Shown here one piece after another: positions 9,475 through 17,869 of a DNA stretch of 64,000 bases (positions are counted from its first letter, which is position 1; each line of letters opens with the position of its first letter). The stretch spans positions 1 through 64,000 of the forward strand of contig JBBIKS010000007.1 of NCBI GenBank assembly GCA_037445375.1. The letters run 5' to 3'. The stretch is from DYHD01 sp037445375 (GTDB taxonomy: Bacteria; Nitrospirota; Thermodesulfovibrionia; Thermodesulfovibrionales; Dissulfurispiraceae). The notes under the pieces were generated by a model. The model was not told the DNA's origin, ran no database searches, and saw only the letters and a list, made by a program, of their open reading frames with translations. The position numbers were made by a program, and so were the translations under genes.

Positions 9475-9896
9475 TGCCCCGAGCGCTTAAAAGATTACAG
9501 ATTTTCCTTTAAAATCATTAAATTAATTTACACCCAAAAATCACCAAAAGGGATTTTAAAAAAATAGACTGGGGTGCCATGCTTCTGCAGCATAAAAGGA
9601 TCCTCCCCTTGACCATAACATAAGACTGGCGGGAGACAAACATCTTTAAGATTACAACATTTTCAGCCCTTTATGCAACCTTAGGTGACCACCCATACAC
9701 ACATCCAAAAATCTGAGACCATTGACATGCTTATCGTTGGGAGAAACCAATTTAAGGATAAAAATAGCAAAATACGTCAAAAAAGATACTAAAAATGTCA
9801 TGTAATTTTGCTATTTAAATGATATTATTTAAAATATGTAAGTATGCTGAAAGAATGGAGGCACTAATTTTTTGCCTCATTCATAGGAATTTAATT
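9475..9896. other. Intergenic region with no recognised gene
   Basis: AT-rich stretch between divergent resB and the small secreted ORF. I see no convincing ORF, RNA gene or terminator. It must contain promoters for both directions, but none is strong enough to assign. Confidence 0.4.
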
Positions 9897-10061
9897 ATGT
9901 TTTTTAAAATAACATTTATTTTTTTACTTTTGATCCCGATTTTACTAATTAATCATTCCTTCGCTTCAGAGTGCATGAAATGTGAATATAGATTTGACAG
10001 ACTCTCTAATTGCAATCCCTGTGCTATTACACCAACTCCTTCCACTGAGCTAGAAAAATAA
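9897..10061 (+). CDS. Small secreted cysteine-containing peptide (hypothetical, perhaps broken)
   Basis: 54 aa. It has a clear signal-peptide-like start (MFFKITFIFLLLIPILLINH, then SFASE) followed by a short mature part with four cysteines (ECMKCEYRFD...SNCNPC). A longer in-frame start at 9819 would bury the signal peptide, so ATG 9897 with AGGA upstream is preferred. Just past its stop, another frame (10049-10159) stays open for 36 codons with protein-like composition (KIAVAPAFYVVEEF). This gene may therefore once have been longer and lost a base. Function unknown. Confidence 0.35.
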   Translation: MFFKITFIFLLLIPILLINHSFASECMKCEYRFDRLSNCNPCAITPTPSTELEK

Positions 10062-10173
10062 GGAAAATTGCGGTTGCGCCAGCTTTTTATGTTGTCGAGG
10101 AATTCCATAAAACCGAAGGAAAGAATTATTTTGATTATGTGAAAACAAGAGATTAGAAAAATAGGAGGTAAAG

Positions 10174-11910
10174 ATGTCAAGCAATCCCAAGACTCTCAAA
10201 GAAATAGACATGAAGCCTGCCGGCGCTGTGCTTTCTTCTCCTTTGGACTGGAGGGATCACTTTTTATATCATCTTCTTGTTGACAGGTTTCACAACGGAA
10301 TGAAAAACATTCCTCCTTATAACCCTGACTTAACTCCTTCCGATAGGGATGATTCAGAAGGTGAAAAATGGCAGGGAGGGACATTGAGGGGGATTATAGA
10401 TAAACTTGACTACATCAAGGCACTTGGATGCACAGCAATATGGTTAAGTCCAATATTTAGAAACAGGAAGGAGATGAATACCTATCACGGATACGGGATT
10501 CATAATTTCATAGATATAGACCCGCGCTTCGGGACATTGAAGGATTTGCAGGAACTTGTCAAAGAAGCACATAAGTTGGGCATTTATATGATACTTGATA
10601 TCGTCATAAACCACACAGGCGATAACTGGGCATATCCCAGCGGCTTCCCATACTACTATTGTGGCGGCGAAACATTTCCCTTTGGCTTTTGGCGTATGAC
10701 AGATGATGCGACAGGCATCCAGTATCCTGATGACGCCGTCTGTCCTCAGGAATTCCAGAATACAGAATGGTATAGAAGAAAAGGAGAGATAAAAAACTGG
10801 GACTCATTCCCTGAGGCAAGGGATGGCGATTTCTGCTCCTTAAAAGAACTCGATACATCCAAACGTGATGTCCTGAAGGCGTTGATAGATGTTTGTAAAT
10901 ACTGGATTGCAGTTGCTGATATTGACGGCTACAGGCTTGATGCGGTCAAACATCTTGAAGAATCGAGCACGGCAATATTTTGTTCTGCTATAAGGGAGTA
11001 TGCTCAGAAGATAGGCAAGAGGAATTTCTTTTTATTCGGAGAGAATATAGGTGACGATAGATTTATTGACCAATATATAGGAAGAAATGTAAGGATTCCC
11101 GACTCTAAAGAGCGTTTTCCCTCCCTTGATGCAGCTCTGGATTTCCCCTTGTGGGGAATACTTGAGGGAACAATCAAGGGATTTATAAATCCTGCCGAAT
11201 TAATGAGCAGATACGAAAGATTCAGAGAGTTTTACAGTGATCATGGACAGGCAAGCCAGTATTTTGTGACTTTCGTTGATAACCACGACCAAATAGGCCG
11301 CTCTCCCAGAGGAAGATTCCTTCTTAACAATCCTGTCAAGGAACAGGCTGTCCTTTCCATCGGTTATCTTCTGACAAGTTTAGGCATACCCTGTATTTAC
11401 TACGGCACAGAACAGGGATTCAACGGCGGTGGAGACCATGATAAATATATAAGGGAGTGCATGTTTGGCGGCAAATGGGGGGCTTTTAATTCAAGAGGTT
11501 ATCATTTTTTTAATCCTGATAATAAGATTTACAGCAAGATTGCAGAGATTGCTTCAATAAGGCAAGTAGAACCAGCCCTTCGTTACGGAAGGCAGTATTT
11601 CAGAGAGATTTCTGGCAATGGTATAGATTTTGGGTTTCCGATTGATGGCAGATGCACACTCGCTTTTTCGAGAATACTTGATGATACAGAAATTCTCGTC
11701 GCACTTAATCTCGATTCAAATCCGAGGAATGATTCAATAACAGTTGATAAAAACTTAATGCCTGAAGGAGGGAGGCTAAAAAATCTGCTCAATCCGTCGT
11801 TGCAATACACAGTTCAGGCGACAAATAACCGCCATTTTGTGAATATAAAACTATCCCCTTATGAAATGGCAATAATGAACCTCCCCGCAGCAAGCTGCGG
11901 GGTATCCTAA
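10174..11910 (+). CDS. Alpha-amylase family (GH13) glycoside hydrolase
   Basis: Hydrolyses or rearranges alpha-glucans. All four GH13 regions are present: DIVINHTGD (~142-150), GYRLDAVKHL with the nucleophile Asp (~252-261), FGENIGD with the acid Glu (~288-294) and FVDNHD with the third Asp (~367-372). It has no signal peptide, so it is probably cytoplasmic and acts on glycogen or maltodextrins; exact specificity is not readable. AGGAGG (10163-10168) supports the ATG at 10174. The final ten residues (NLPAASCGVS) are encoded by the start of a family C repeat, so the original 3' end appears to have been replaced. Confidence 0.88.
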   Translation: MSSNPKTLKEIDMKPAGAVLSSPLDWRDHFLYHLLVDRFHNGMKNIPPYNPDLTPSDRDDSEGEKWQGGTLRGIIDKLDYIKALGCTAIWLSPIFRNRKEMNTYHGYGIHNFIDIDPRFGTLKDLQELVKEAHKLGIYMILDIVINHTGDNWAYPSGFPYYYCGGETFPFGFWRMTDDATGIQYPDDAVCPQEFQNTEWYRRKGEIKNWDSFPEARDGDFCSLKELDTSKRDVLKALIDVCKYWIAVADIDGYRLDAVKHLEESSTAIFCSAIREYAQKIGKRNFFLFGENIGDDRFIDQYIGRNVRIPDSKERFPSLDAALDFPLWGILEGTIKGFINPAELMSRYERFREFYSDHGQASQYFVTFVDNHDQIGRSPRGRFLLNNPVKEQAVLSIGYLLTSLGIPCIYYGTEQGFNGGGDHDKYIRECMFGGKWGAFNSRGYHFFNPDNKIYSKIAEIASIRQVEPALRYGRQYFREISGNGIDFGFPIDGRCTLAFSRILDDTEILVALNLDSNPRNDSITVDKNLMPEGGRLKNLLNPSLQYTVQATNNRHFVNIKLSPYEMAIMNLPAASCGVS

Positions 11911-12043
11911 AATCTCCCCTTCCTTGATGGGAGGGGACAAAGGGGAGGGTGAAAATAGTTTCTTGTCACCCCCACCCTCGCCCTCCCCCATCAAGGGGGG
12001 AGGGAAGTATAAGGAAACCCTGTAGCAGGGAATTACGAGTTAA
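11877..12043 (+). repeat. Family C compound hairpin repeat, copy C1 (full length)
   Basis: It is ordered as hairpin CCCCGCAGCAAGCTGCGGGG, a long C/G-rich inverted segment (CCCTCCC/GGGAGGG arms), AAGTATAAGGAAACCC, and the tail GGGAATTACGAGTTAA. The same order recurs at 17686, 20604 (inverted) and 20873. Its first bases supply the 3' end of the amylase reading frame. The strong hairpins could also terminate transcription. Confidence 0.65.
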
Positions 12044-12153
12044 ATCTCTGATTAATGAGGGAACACTCGGAAAGAGAAAATACAGCGTAGAAAAAGCCGA
12101 TTTCACTGACAAAAATAGTTTTACAAGGAGTGTCTGATCAAATCTGATTTATT

Positions 12154-12591
12154 TCAATCTTTGATTAATCTCATACAATCCTCTATCAATCTTGGGGTTG
12201 AATCCTTAACTTCCTTTGATATACCACAACCAAAATCAAAAGCCCTTCCCCCTACCTTACAGATGTACCCCGATGGATTTTTATTATACAAAACCTCAAG
12301 TAGTTGCAATATTTGCTGCGGCGTTAGATGGTGTGTCATCGTTAGAGTAAAGGTATTGTCAGATTCAATCTGATGACAGAGCACCTCCCCATGTGATATA
12401 TCTGTAGAGCAATCTATAAAGATAATCTTCTCATAGACAGACAAAACAGGTAAAACATCTATAGTTAATTGATGGTATTCGTAGGTATCAACATTTAACC
12501 CCTTAACAAAATCCTTTATCTGCCTTACCGCAACGATACCAATACCATCATCACCTCTTAGCATATTCCCATATCCTATGACTGCAACCAT
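12154..12591 (-). CDS. hoxW: [NiFe]-hydrogenase maturation endopeptidase (HoxW/HyaD family)
   Basis: Removes the C-terminal peptide of the hydrogenase large subunit after nickel insertion. It shows the family start VAVIGYGNMLRGDDGIG and conserved acidic metal-ligand positions (Glu/Asp in RGDDG and FIDCSTD). Several in-frame starts exist up to 12642. ATG 12591 is chosen because homologues begin right at this beta strand, giving 145 aa. It is the last gene of the hox operon, 75 nt after hoxH, whose uncleaved tail is its expected substrate. Confidence 0.88.
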   Translation of the reverse strand: MVAVIGYGNMLRGDDGIGIVAVRQIKDFVKGLNVDTYEYHQLTIDVLPVLSVYEKIIFIDCSTDISHGEVLCHQIESDNTFTLTMTHHLTPQQILQLLEVLYNKNPSGYICKVGGRAFDFGCGISKEVKDSTPRLIEDCMRLIKD

Positions 12592-12665
12592 GTTGTTTCC
12601 CATAAAATTAACACAAAAACAGTGAGTGATTTTTATTGCCAATTTTTTACTATTAGTTATTTATG

Positions 12666-14090
12666 CTAATCCCTACTTAACCTGTCAATAACTTTACCCA
12701 TACAGTCCACTAAGGTTATAATCAAAGGCATCTGACCTATTGCGTGCGTGGAACAGCTTAGACAGGGATCATAAGCCCTAATCACTGCCTCTACCCTGTT
12801 TATCATAGCTTCCGTGATTTCTTGCCCTTTTATGTAGTGTTGAACTACCTGTAAAACGCTCTGGTTTATAGCAAGATTGTTATTACCTGTTGCAACAATC
12901 ATGTTAGCCCACTGCATCAAACCCTCTTTATTAACTTTATAATGATGAAATAGCGTCCCACGTGGTGCCTCTACACAACCCACTCCTTCATTTTCGTTGA
13001 CACTTGCATATGCCCTTATATGAGTGTCAAGTATCTCGGGGTCGTTGAGTAGCTGTTCTTCCAGCTCTATAACAGCAAGTATCTCTATGAGCCTGGCATA
13101 ATGGTTGTAAAATGAACTAAGAACAGGTCCTCTTTCAAGGTCTCTAAATTCAGCCCATTCTCTGTTTGCTAAAGGTGTACTAAAACCATTACATATATTA
13201 AGCCTCGATAGTGGTCCCACTCTATACATACCATTTGGATAACCTAATGGTTTGTAATATGGTGATTTTAGATATGAATATTCCTCAACTGCCTCTCCTA
13301 TAAACTCCTTATATCTTGAAGGCTCAACCATATCTGCAACTATATGCCCTCTTGAATCAATAAAGCGGAGATAACCGTCAGTTATCTCCCAGTTTCCATT
13401 AGCATCTACAAGTCCAAGAAACATTGAAGGGAAGTTGCCAAAGGTTCTTATCTCATCCCTGAAATCCTCAATCATTCCTTTAAAAAATCTCAAGGTCTTT
13501 TGAGTGATCTCTAAAGCCTCGGGGATTTCTCTTAACATCATATCCCTATGTTCTAGCGATAGGGGTTCATTTACTCCCCCAGGCACGACCCATGCAGGGT
13601 GCACCCTCTTTTTGCCAAGCCACTCAACAATATGGCCACCTATCTGCCTGAGCCTAATTCCTGATTTTGCAAGTTCCGGGTATGCGTTTATAATCCCAAC
13701 AATATTTCTTTCTTTAGGATTGCTGTCAAATCCTAATAGCAAATCAGGTGAAGAGAGGTGAAAGAAACTCAATGCATGAGACTGAATAAACTCCCCACAG
13801 TTAAGCAGTCTCCTTATCTTTATAGCTGGACTTGGTATCCTGACTCCTAATATCGCATCACAAGCCTTTGATGCTGCAAGTGAATGACTTACAGGACAAA
13901 TACCACATATCCGTTCAACAATAGAGGGCATCTCAGTGAAAGGTCGTCCCTCAACAAACTTTTCAAACCCCCTAAATTGTGTAACTGCAAACCGTGCATC
14001 TTTGACATCATTATTGTCATCAAGAAAAATTGTCACCTTGCCGTGACCCTCGATCCTTGTGACAGGTTCTATAACTATTTCTTTAGGCAT
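12666..14090 (-). CDS. hoxH: Bidirectional NAD-linked [NiFe]-hydrogenase large subunit
   Basis: Binds the Ni-Fe(CN)2CO centre that interconverts H2 and protons. The N-terminal ligand motif RICGIC has C62 and C65. The C-terminal motif DPCLSCSTH (441-449) supplies the other two cysteines. The 25 residues after H449 are the propeptide expected to be cut by HoxW. The 474 aa length and the neighbours (HoxY, U, F, E) indicate group 3d/3c-like soluble enzymes rather than membrane uptake hydrogenases. Transcribed after hoxY with a 66-nt gap. Confidence 0.95.
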   Translation of the reverse strand: MPKEIVIEPVTRIEGHGKVTIFLDDNNDVKDARFAVTQFRGFEKFVEGRPFTEMPSIVERICGICPVSHSLAASKACDAILGVRIPSPAIKIRRLLNCGEFIQSHALSFFHLSSPDLLLGFDSNPKERNIVGIINAYPELAKSGIRLRQIGGHIVEWLGKKRVHPAWVVPGGVNEPLSLEHRDMMLREIPEALEITQKTLRFFKGMIEDFRDEIRTFGNFPSMFLGLVDANGNWEITDGYLRFIDSRGHIVADMVEPSRYKEFIGEAVEEYSYLKSPYYKPLGYPNGMYRVGPLSRLNICNGFSTPLANREWAEFRDLERGPVLSSFYNHYARLIEILAVIELEEQLLNDPEILDTHIRAYASVNENEGVGCVEAPRGTLFHHYKVNKEGLMQWANMIVATGNNNLAINQSVLQVVQHYIKGQEITEAMINRVEAVIRAYDPCLSCSTHAIGQMPLIITLVDCMGKVIDRLSRD

Positions 14091-14156
14091 CGCCGCCTCC
14101 TTTACTAATTCAAATGCCTTTTTTCTGCTTGCTTTTTTGTTTTCATCTGAACAACT

Positions 14157-14696
14157 CTACTGTCCGAATCTTGTCCTGCCGGTTAAATCAGGAAGTCTTC
14201 CATCTATTAGTTCGCTTATTGCATAATGTATTACAGAAGCAGGTGGAGGACAGCCAGGCAAAAACAAATCAACGGTTACAAACTCATGAATAGGTCTTGC
14301 GTGGGGCATGAGATGTGGTATGCCAATATTAGGAGTCTTCTCCTTTGTATCAGCATTATCAACATAAGCCCTCTGCATGAGATCATTTATCTTACAATAA
14401 TTTCTCATACCCGGTATGTTTGAAGTTACTGCACAATCACCAAAAGAGACCAAAACTTTTGTCTTCTCTCTAATCTCAACTATCTTTTCCTCATCTTTAT
14501 AATTGCTAACTGCCCCCTCAACTAATATGATATCAACACCATAAGGAAACTTTTTAAAATCTACAAGAGGGCCATAAACAATCTCAACCTTTGAGAATAT
14601 ATCTAGCAAATCTTCATCTATGTCAAGAAGAGACATATGACATCCCGAACAACCATCAAGCCATATCGTTGCAAACTTAATCTTTTGCATTGCCAT
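14157..14696 (-). CDS. hoxY: Bidirectional [NiFe]-hydrogenase small subunit
   Basis: Carries the proximal [4Fe-4S] cluster passing electrons between HoxH and the diaphorase. WLDGCSGCH (C16, C19), SFGDCAVTSN (C88) and LPGCPPP (C149) give the four cluster ligands. At 179 aa it is the short small subunit without Tat signal typical of cytoplasmic group 3 enzymes. ATG 14696 follows GGAG and overlaps the hoxU 3' end by 20 nt, suggesting translational coupling. Confidence 0.94.
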   Translation of the reverse strand: MAMQKIKFATIWLDGCSGCHMSLLDIDEDLLDIFSKVEIVYGPLVDFKKFPYGVDIILVEGAVSNYKDEEKIVEIREKTKVLVSFGDCAVTSNIPGMRNYCKINDLMQRAYVDNADTKEKTPNIGIPHLMPHARPIHEFVTVDLFLPGCPPPASVIHYAISELIDGRLPDLTGRTRFGQ

Positions 14697-15423
14697 AACT
14701 CCTCTCCCTCATACGTTTAAGATATGGTAAAAATTGCCTTCGCTTTTCCATCTCAGCGACAGACTTTCCTTTTTCGCTCAAAGCCCCTGTTGGACAGACA
14801 TGAACACACTTACCACATCCTGTGCATGTTTTTGATTCCCCCCAGTTGTTCATCAAATCAGTTATCACCCTTGATGTAATTCCTCTCCCCATAACATCTT
14901 TTGTGTGTGCACCTTCAACCTCATGACAAACCCTTATGCATCTTCCACATAGGACACACCTATTGTGGTCAGCAATAAATCTGTCATGTGTAGCATCTAC
15001 AGGCATTTTTGGATATATATATGGAAACTCAACATGAGTGATACCGACCTTCATAGCAAGCCACTGTAACTCACAGTGTCCGTTAGAAACACATACAGAA
15101 CAGACATGGTTTCTCTCTGCAAAAAGTAAAGATAATATACCCTTACGATACTCATTTATATTATCAGAATTTGTAATTACCTCCATACCTTCTCTAACTA
15201 AGGTTGTGCATGAAGGAACAAGCCTTGGTAGTCCTTTAACCTGAACTATACATAATCTGCAACCACCATATTCACTCAAACCATCAAGATAACATAGTGT
15301 TGGAATAAATATATCGTTTTCCCTTGCAACCTGAAGTATAGTCTCATCACTTCTGCCACCAACCTCTTTACCATCAATTATCAGGGTCTGTATCTGCTGA
15401 GATATCTTCCTCATTGTTGTCAT
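14677..15423 (-). CDS. hoxU: Hydrogenase diaphorase subunit HoxU (NuoG N-terminal-like)
   Basis: Iron-sulfur wire between HoxF and HoxY. Residues ~10-75 form a plant-type [2Fe-2S] domain (CYLDGLSEYGGCRLC). A His/Cys cluster motif (NHVCSVCVSNGHCELQ) follows, then two [4Fe-4S] motifs (CVLCGRCIRVC and CTGCGKCVHVC). At 248 aa it has standard length. Its ATG overlaps the hoxF stop as ATGA (15420-15423). Confidence 0.94.
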   Translation of the reverse strand: MTTMRKISQQIQTLIIDGKEVGGRSDETILQVARENDIFIPTLCYLDGLSEYGGCRLCIVQVKGLPRLVPSCTTLVREGMEVITNSDNINEYRKGILSLLFAERNHVCSVCVSNGHCELQWLAMKVGITHVEFPYIYPKMPVDATHDRFIADHNRCVLCGRCIRVCHEVEGAHTKDVMGRGITSRVITDLMNNWGESKTCTGCGKCVHVCPTGALSEKGKSVAEMEKRRQFLPYLKRMRERSYGNAKD

Positions 15424-17060
15424 TTTCGCCCTCCTTCAATGTTGCAGGCTCCTGCAGGACAGATTTTATCATGAATGTGGGTAAGATACTCCTCTCGAAA
15501 ATAGTGCATAGTGCTTATAACAGGATTTGGCATAGACATCCCAAGCCCGCAAAGACTCGTGTTTTTTATTATCTCACATAGTTTTTCTAATAAGTGTAAA
15601 TCACTTGTCGTTCCATGCCCCTTTGATATCTTATTTAATAAATAATACATCTGTGCTGAGCCATCTCTGCACGGCACACATTTTCCACAAGATTCTGTCA
15701 TGCAAAATTCAACAAAAAATTTTGCTACATCAACCATACACGATGTGTCATCCATCACTATCATTCCACCTGAACCCATAATGGATCCCAACTTGACAAG
15801 GGACTCATAATCTACTGGCTGGTCAAGAAATTCCTCAGTGATACAACCACCTGACGGTCCGCCAGTTTGGACAGCCTTAAACTTACTATCGGCAGATATT
15901 CCTCCACCAATATCAAATACAATCTCTCTTAATGTAGTGCCCATCGCTACCTCAATAAGACCAGTATTTTTTATCCTGCCGGCAAGGGCAAATACCTTCG
16001 TACCCCTACTCTTTTCAGTCCCAAAAGATGAATACCACTGACTTCCATTTCTTAAGATTGCAGGAACATTAGCAAAAGTCTCTACATTATTAATCAGAGT
16101 AGGACAACCCCATAAACCATATTCTGCTGGATATGGTGGTCTTGTTTGAGGCATTCCTCTATTGCCTTCTATTGATGAAATCAGTGCTGTCTCTTCACCA
16201 CAAACAAATGCCCCGGCACCAAGTCTTAATTTGATATCAAAATTAAAAGGTGTATTAAAAATACCTCTGCCGAGCACTCCGAGACGTTCTGCCTGTGCGA
16301 TTGCTTTTCTTAAACGTTTAATTGCAAGGGGGTATTCTGCCCTTACATATATAAATGCCTTATCAGCACCCACTGAATATCCAGCTATTGCCATACCTTC
16401 TAATACACGGTGCGGGTCGCTTTCAAGAACGCTCCTATCCATAAAGGCACCAGGATCGCCTTCATCTGCATTACATATTACATATTTCTGCGTGCCAGAC
16501 GCCTTAATGACAGTAGTCCACTTAAGACCAGTTGGGTATCCACCTCCGCCCCTGCCCCTTAAACCACTCTTGACTATCTGCTCTATTACCATAGATGGAG
16601 ACATCTCTCTCAAAGCCAAATTCAAAGATTGGTATCCCCCGCTTGCAATATATTCATCAATCCTTTCGGGATCAATCTTTCCGAAGTTTTCTAGCACGAT
16701 TTTTTGTTGTTTCTTAAAGAAAGACATATCAGAAGGACAAAGTATCCTTTTTACTGGTTCTCCACCAAGTGCATCAATCACATCAATGATATCAGAAACC
16801 TTGACATCCTTGTAGATAAATCCTTCTGGCTCTATTGATATAAGAGGACCTGCGGTACATAATCCTAAACAACCCACCCCTTTTGCCTTACACCAATTTT
16901 CAATGCCCCTTTTTTCAATCTCTCTTTTGAAGGCATCAAGCAGCTCTTGACTTCCACACGATATGCAACCAGCAGCAACACATACATTTATAGTATGAAC
17001 AAATTGTGCCTTTTTCTCGTTTTCAACCTTTGCTATCTCTAAAAGTTCTTCGTAGTTCAT
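15420..17060 (-). CDS. hoxF: Hydrogenase diaphorase subunit HoxF (NuoF-like, FMN and NAD binding)
   Basis: Oxidises or reduces NAD(H) through FMN. An N-terminal thioredoxin-like [2Fe-2S] segment (cysteines near residues 27-35 and 64-68) is fused to a NuoF core. The core has the NADH site GLRGRGGGGYPTGLKW, the FMN-site segment CNADEGDPGAF and the [4Fe-4S] ligands ESCGKCVPCRDG plus a later CGLG. An in-frame GTG at 17072 exists, but ATG 17060 gives the typical 4-nt ATGA overlap with hoxE and sits 8 nt after GGGAGGTGG. The resulting 546 aa is normal. Confidence 0.94.
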   Translation of the reverse strand: MNYEELLEIAKVENEKKAQFVHTINVCVAAGCISCGSQELLDAFKREIEKRGIENWCKAKGVGCLGLCTAGPLISIEPEGFIYKDVKVSDIIDVIDALGGEPVKRILCPSDMSFFKKQQKIVLENFGKIDPERIDEYIASGGYQSLNLALREMSPSMVIEQIVKSGLRGRGGGGYPTGLKWTTVIKASGTQKYVICNADEGDPGAFMDRSVLESDPHRVLEGMAIAGYSVGADKAFIYVRAEYPLAIKRLRKAIAQAERLGVLGRGIFNTPFNFDIKLRLGAGAFVCGEETALISSIEGNRGMPQTRPPYPAEYGLWGCPTLINNVETFANVPAILRNGSQWYSSFGTEKSRGTKVFALAGRIKNTGLIEVAMGTTLREIVFDIGGGISADSKFKAVQTGGPSGGCITEEFLDQPVDYESLVKLGSIMGSGGMIVMDDTSCMVDVAKFFVEFCMTESCGKCVPCRDGSAQMYYLLNKISKGHGTTSDLHLLEKLCEIIKNTSLCGLGMSMPNPVISTMHYFREEYLTHIHDKICPAGACNIEGGRK

Positions 17061-17557
17061 TTTTCTATCCACCTCCCAAGTGTATCTATGACAGACATCG
17101 GGTCCTGTTTACCAACAACTACACCGTCATAAATTATTGCCGGAGCCAAACCACAGGCACCAAGACAACGCGCAGTAAGAAGCGATAACTTGTTGTCTTT
17201 GGTAGTTTCACCAGGATGAATATCGTATTGTTTTCCGATTTCATCAATGATATTTTTTGCACCTGTTATGTAACACGCTGTCCCATTACAAACAACACAA
17301 GCATGTTCCCCCTGAGGTTTAAGAGTAAAAAAATGATAGAATGTAGCGACACCATAGACTTTACTCAAAGGAACACCTAATTTTTCTGATACAAAAAGCA
17401 TCAAATCCGTATCAATAAAGCCATAAAACTCCTGAATTGTATGTAAAGTTTCTATCAGGGCATGAGGTTCGTTACCATACATCCTCATAGTCCTTTCAAC
17501 CATTCTCAATCTTCTATCTTCTTGCTCCTGAGTGTCTTTACCCTGTCGTTCATTCAT
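17057..17557 (-). CDS. hoxE: Hydrogenase diaphorase subunit HoxE (NuoE-like)
   Basis: Thioredoxin-fold [2Fe-2S] protein, first gene of the hydrogenase operon. The cluster ligands are in CNGTACYITG and CLGACGLAP. HALIETLHTIQEFYGFI matches the NuoE N-terminal helices. At 166 aa it has the usual size. GGAGAG lies upstream of the ATG and a second purine-rich AAGGAGGAA sits farther upstream in the leader. Its presence makes the set the five-subunit HoxEFUYH form. Confidence 0.93.
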   Translation of the reverse strand: MNERQGKDTQEQEDRRLRMVERTMRMYGNEPHALIETLHTIQEFYGFIDTDLMLFVSEKLGVPLSKVYGVATFYHFFTLKPQGEHACVVCNGTACYITGAKNIIDEIGKQYDIHPGETTKDNKLSLLTARCLGACGLAPAIIYDGVVVGKQDPMSVIDTLGRWIEK

Positions 17558-17685
17558 AACTATCTCTCCTTATTTAAAATAAATTTTTGAATTCCTCCTT
17601 ATCCTTTACAGACAAATGCTTTTTGATAATATACTATAGTCTTATTTCGACAAGAAGCCTCTTTGAAATAAGAATTAGATTGGGT

Positions 17686-17724
17686 GAACCTCCCTGTAGC
17701 AAGCTGCGGGGAATTACGAGTTAA
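17686..17724 (+). repeat. Family C repeat, copy C2 (deleted)
   Basis: GAACCTCCCTGTAGCAAGC runs through the hairpin straight into GGGAATTACGAGTTAA. The whole C/G-rich middle and AAGTATAAGG part of copy C1 are missing. This looks like deletion between the short GGGGAAT/GGGTAT-like segments of a full copy. Confidence 0.55.
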
Positions 17725-17739
17725 GAATCTAAGCCATTT

Positions 17740-17853
17740 TCATTTCTTAAAGATATTTTTGATTGCAGTGGCAGCTAAAACCGCACCACTTAATCCAGCA
17801 GCAAGCCGTATTATAATACTGCTAACGATGATAGTCTTTTTTACTAAAGACAT
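17740..17853 (-). CDS. Small single-span membrane peptide downstream of polA
   Basis: 37 aa. It starts MSLVKKTIIVSSIIIRLAAG, with basic residues, then one hydrophobic span, and ends NIFKK. GGAG lies a few bases before the ATG, and the start is 16 nt after the polA stop on the same strand, so it is probably cotranscribed. Function unknown. The good ribosome binding site and the basic-hydrophobic-basic pattern support a real peptide, but conservation has not been tested. Confidence 0.45.
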   Translation of the reverse strand: MSLVKKTIIVSSIIIRLAAGLSGAVLAATAIKNIFKK

Positions 17854-17869
17854 CCTGTCTCCACAATGC

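Noticed and set aside
11949..12137. 62-codon ORF after the amylase gene
   Set aside because: Its codons come from a family C repeat; similar peptide strings appear wherever that repeat is read.
16162..16815. 217-codon plus-strand ORF inside hoxF
   Set aside because: It is the antisense shadow of a well-supported hydrogenase subunit gene.
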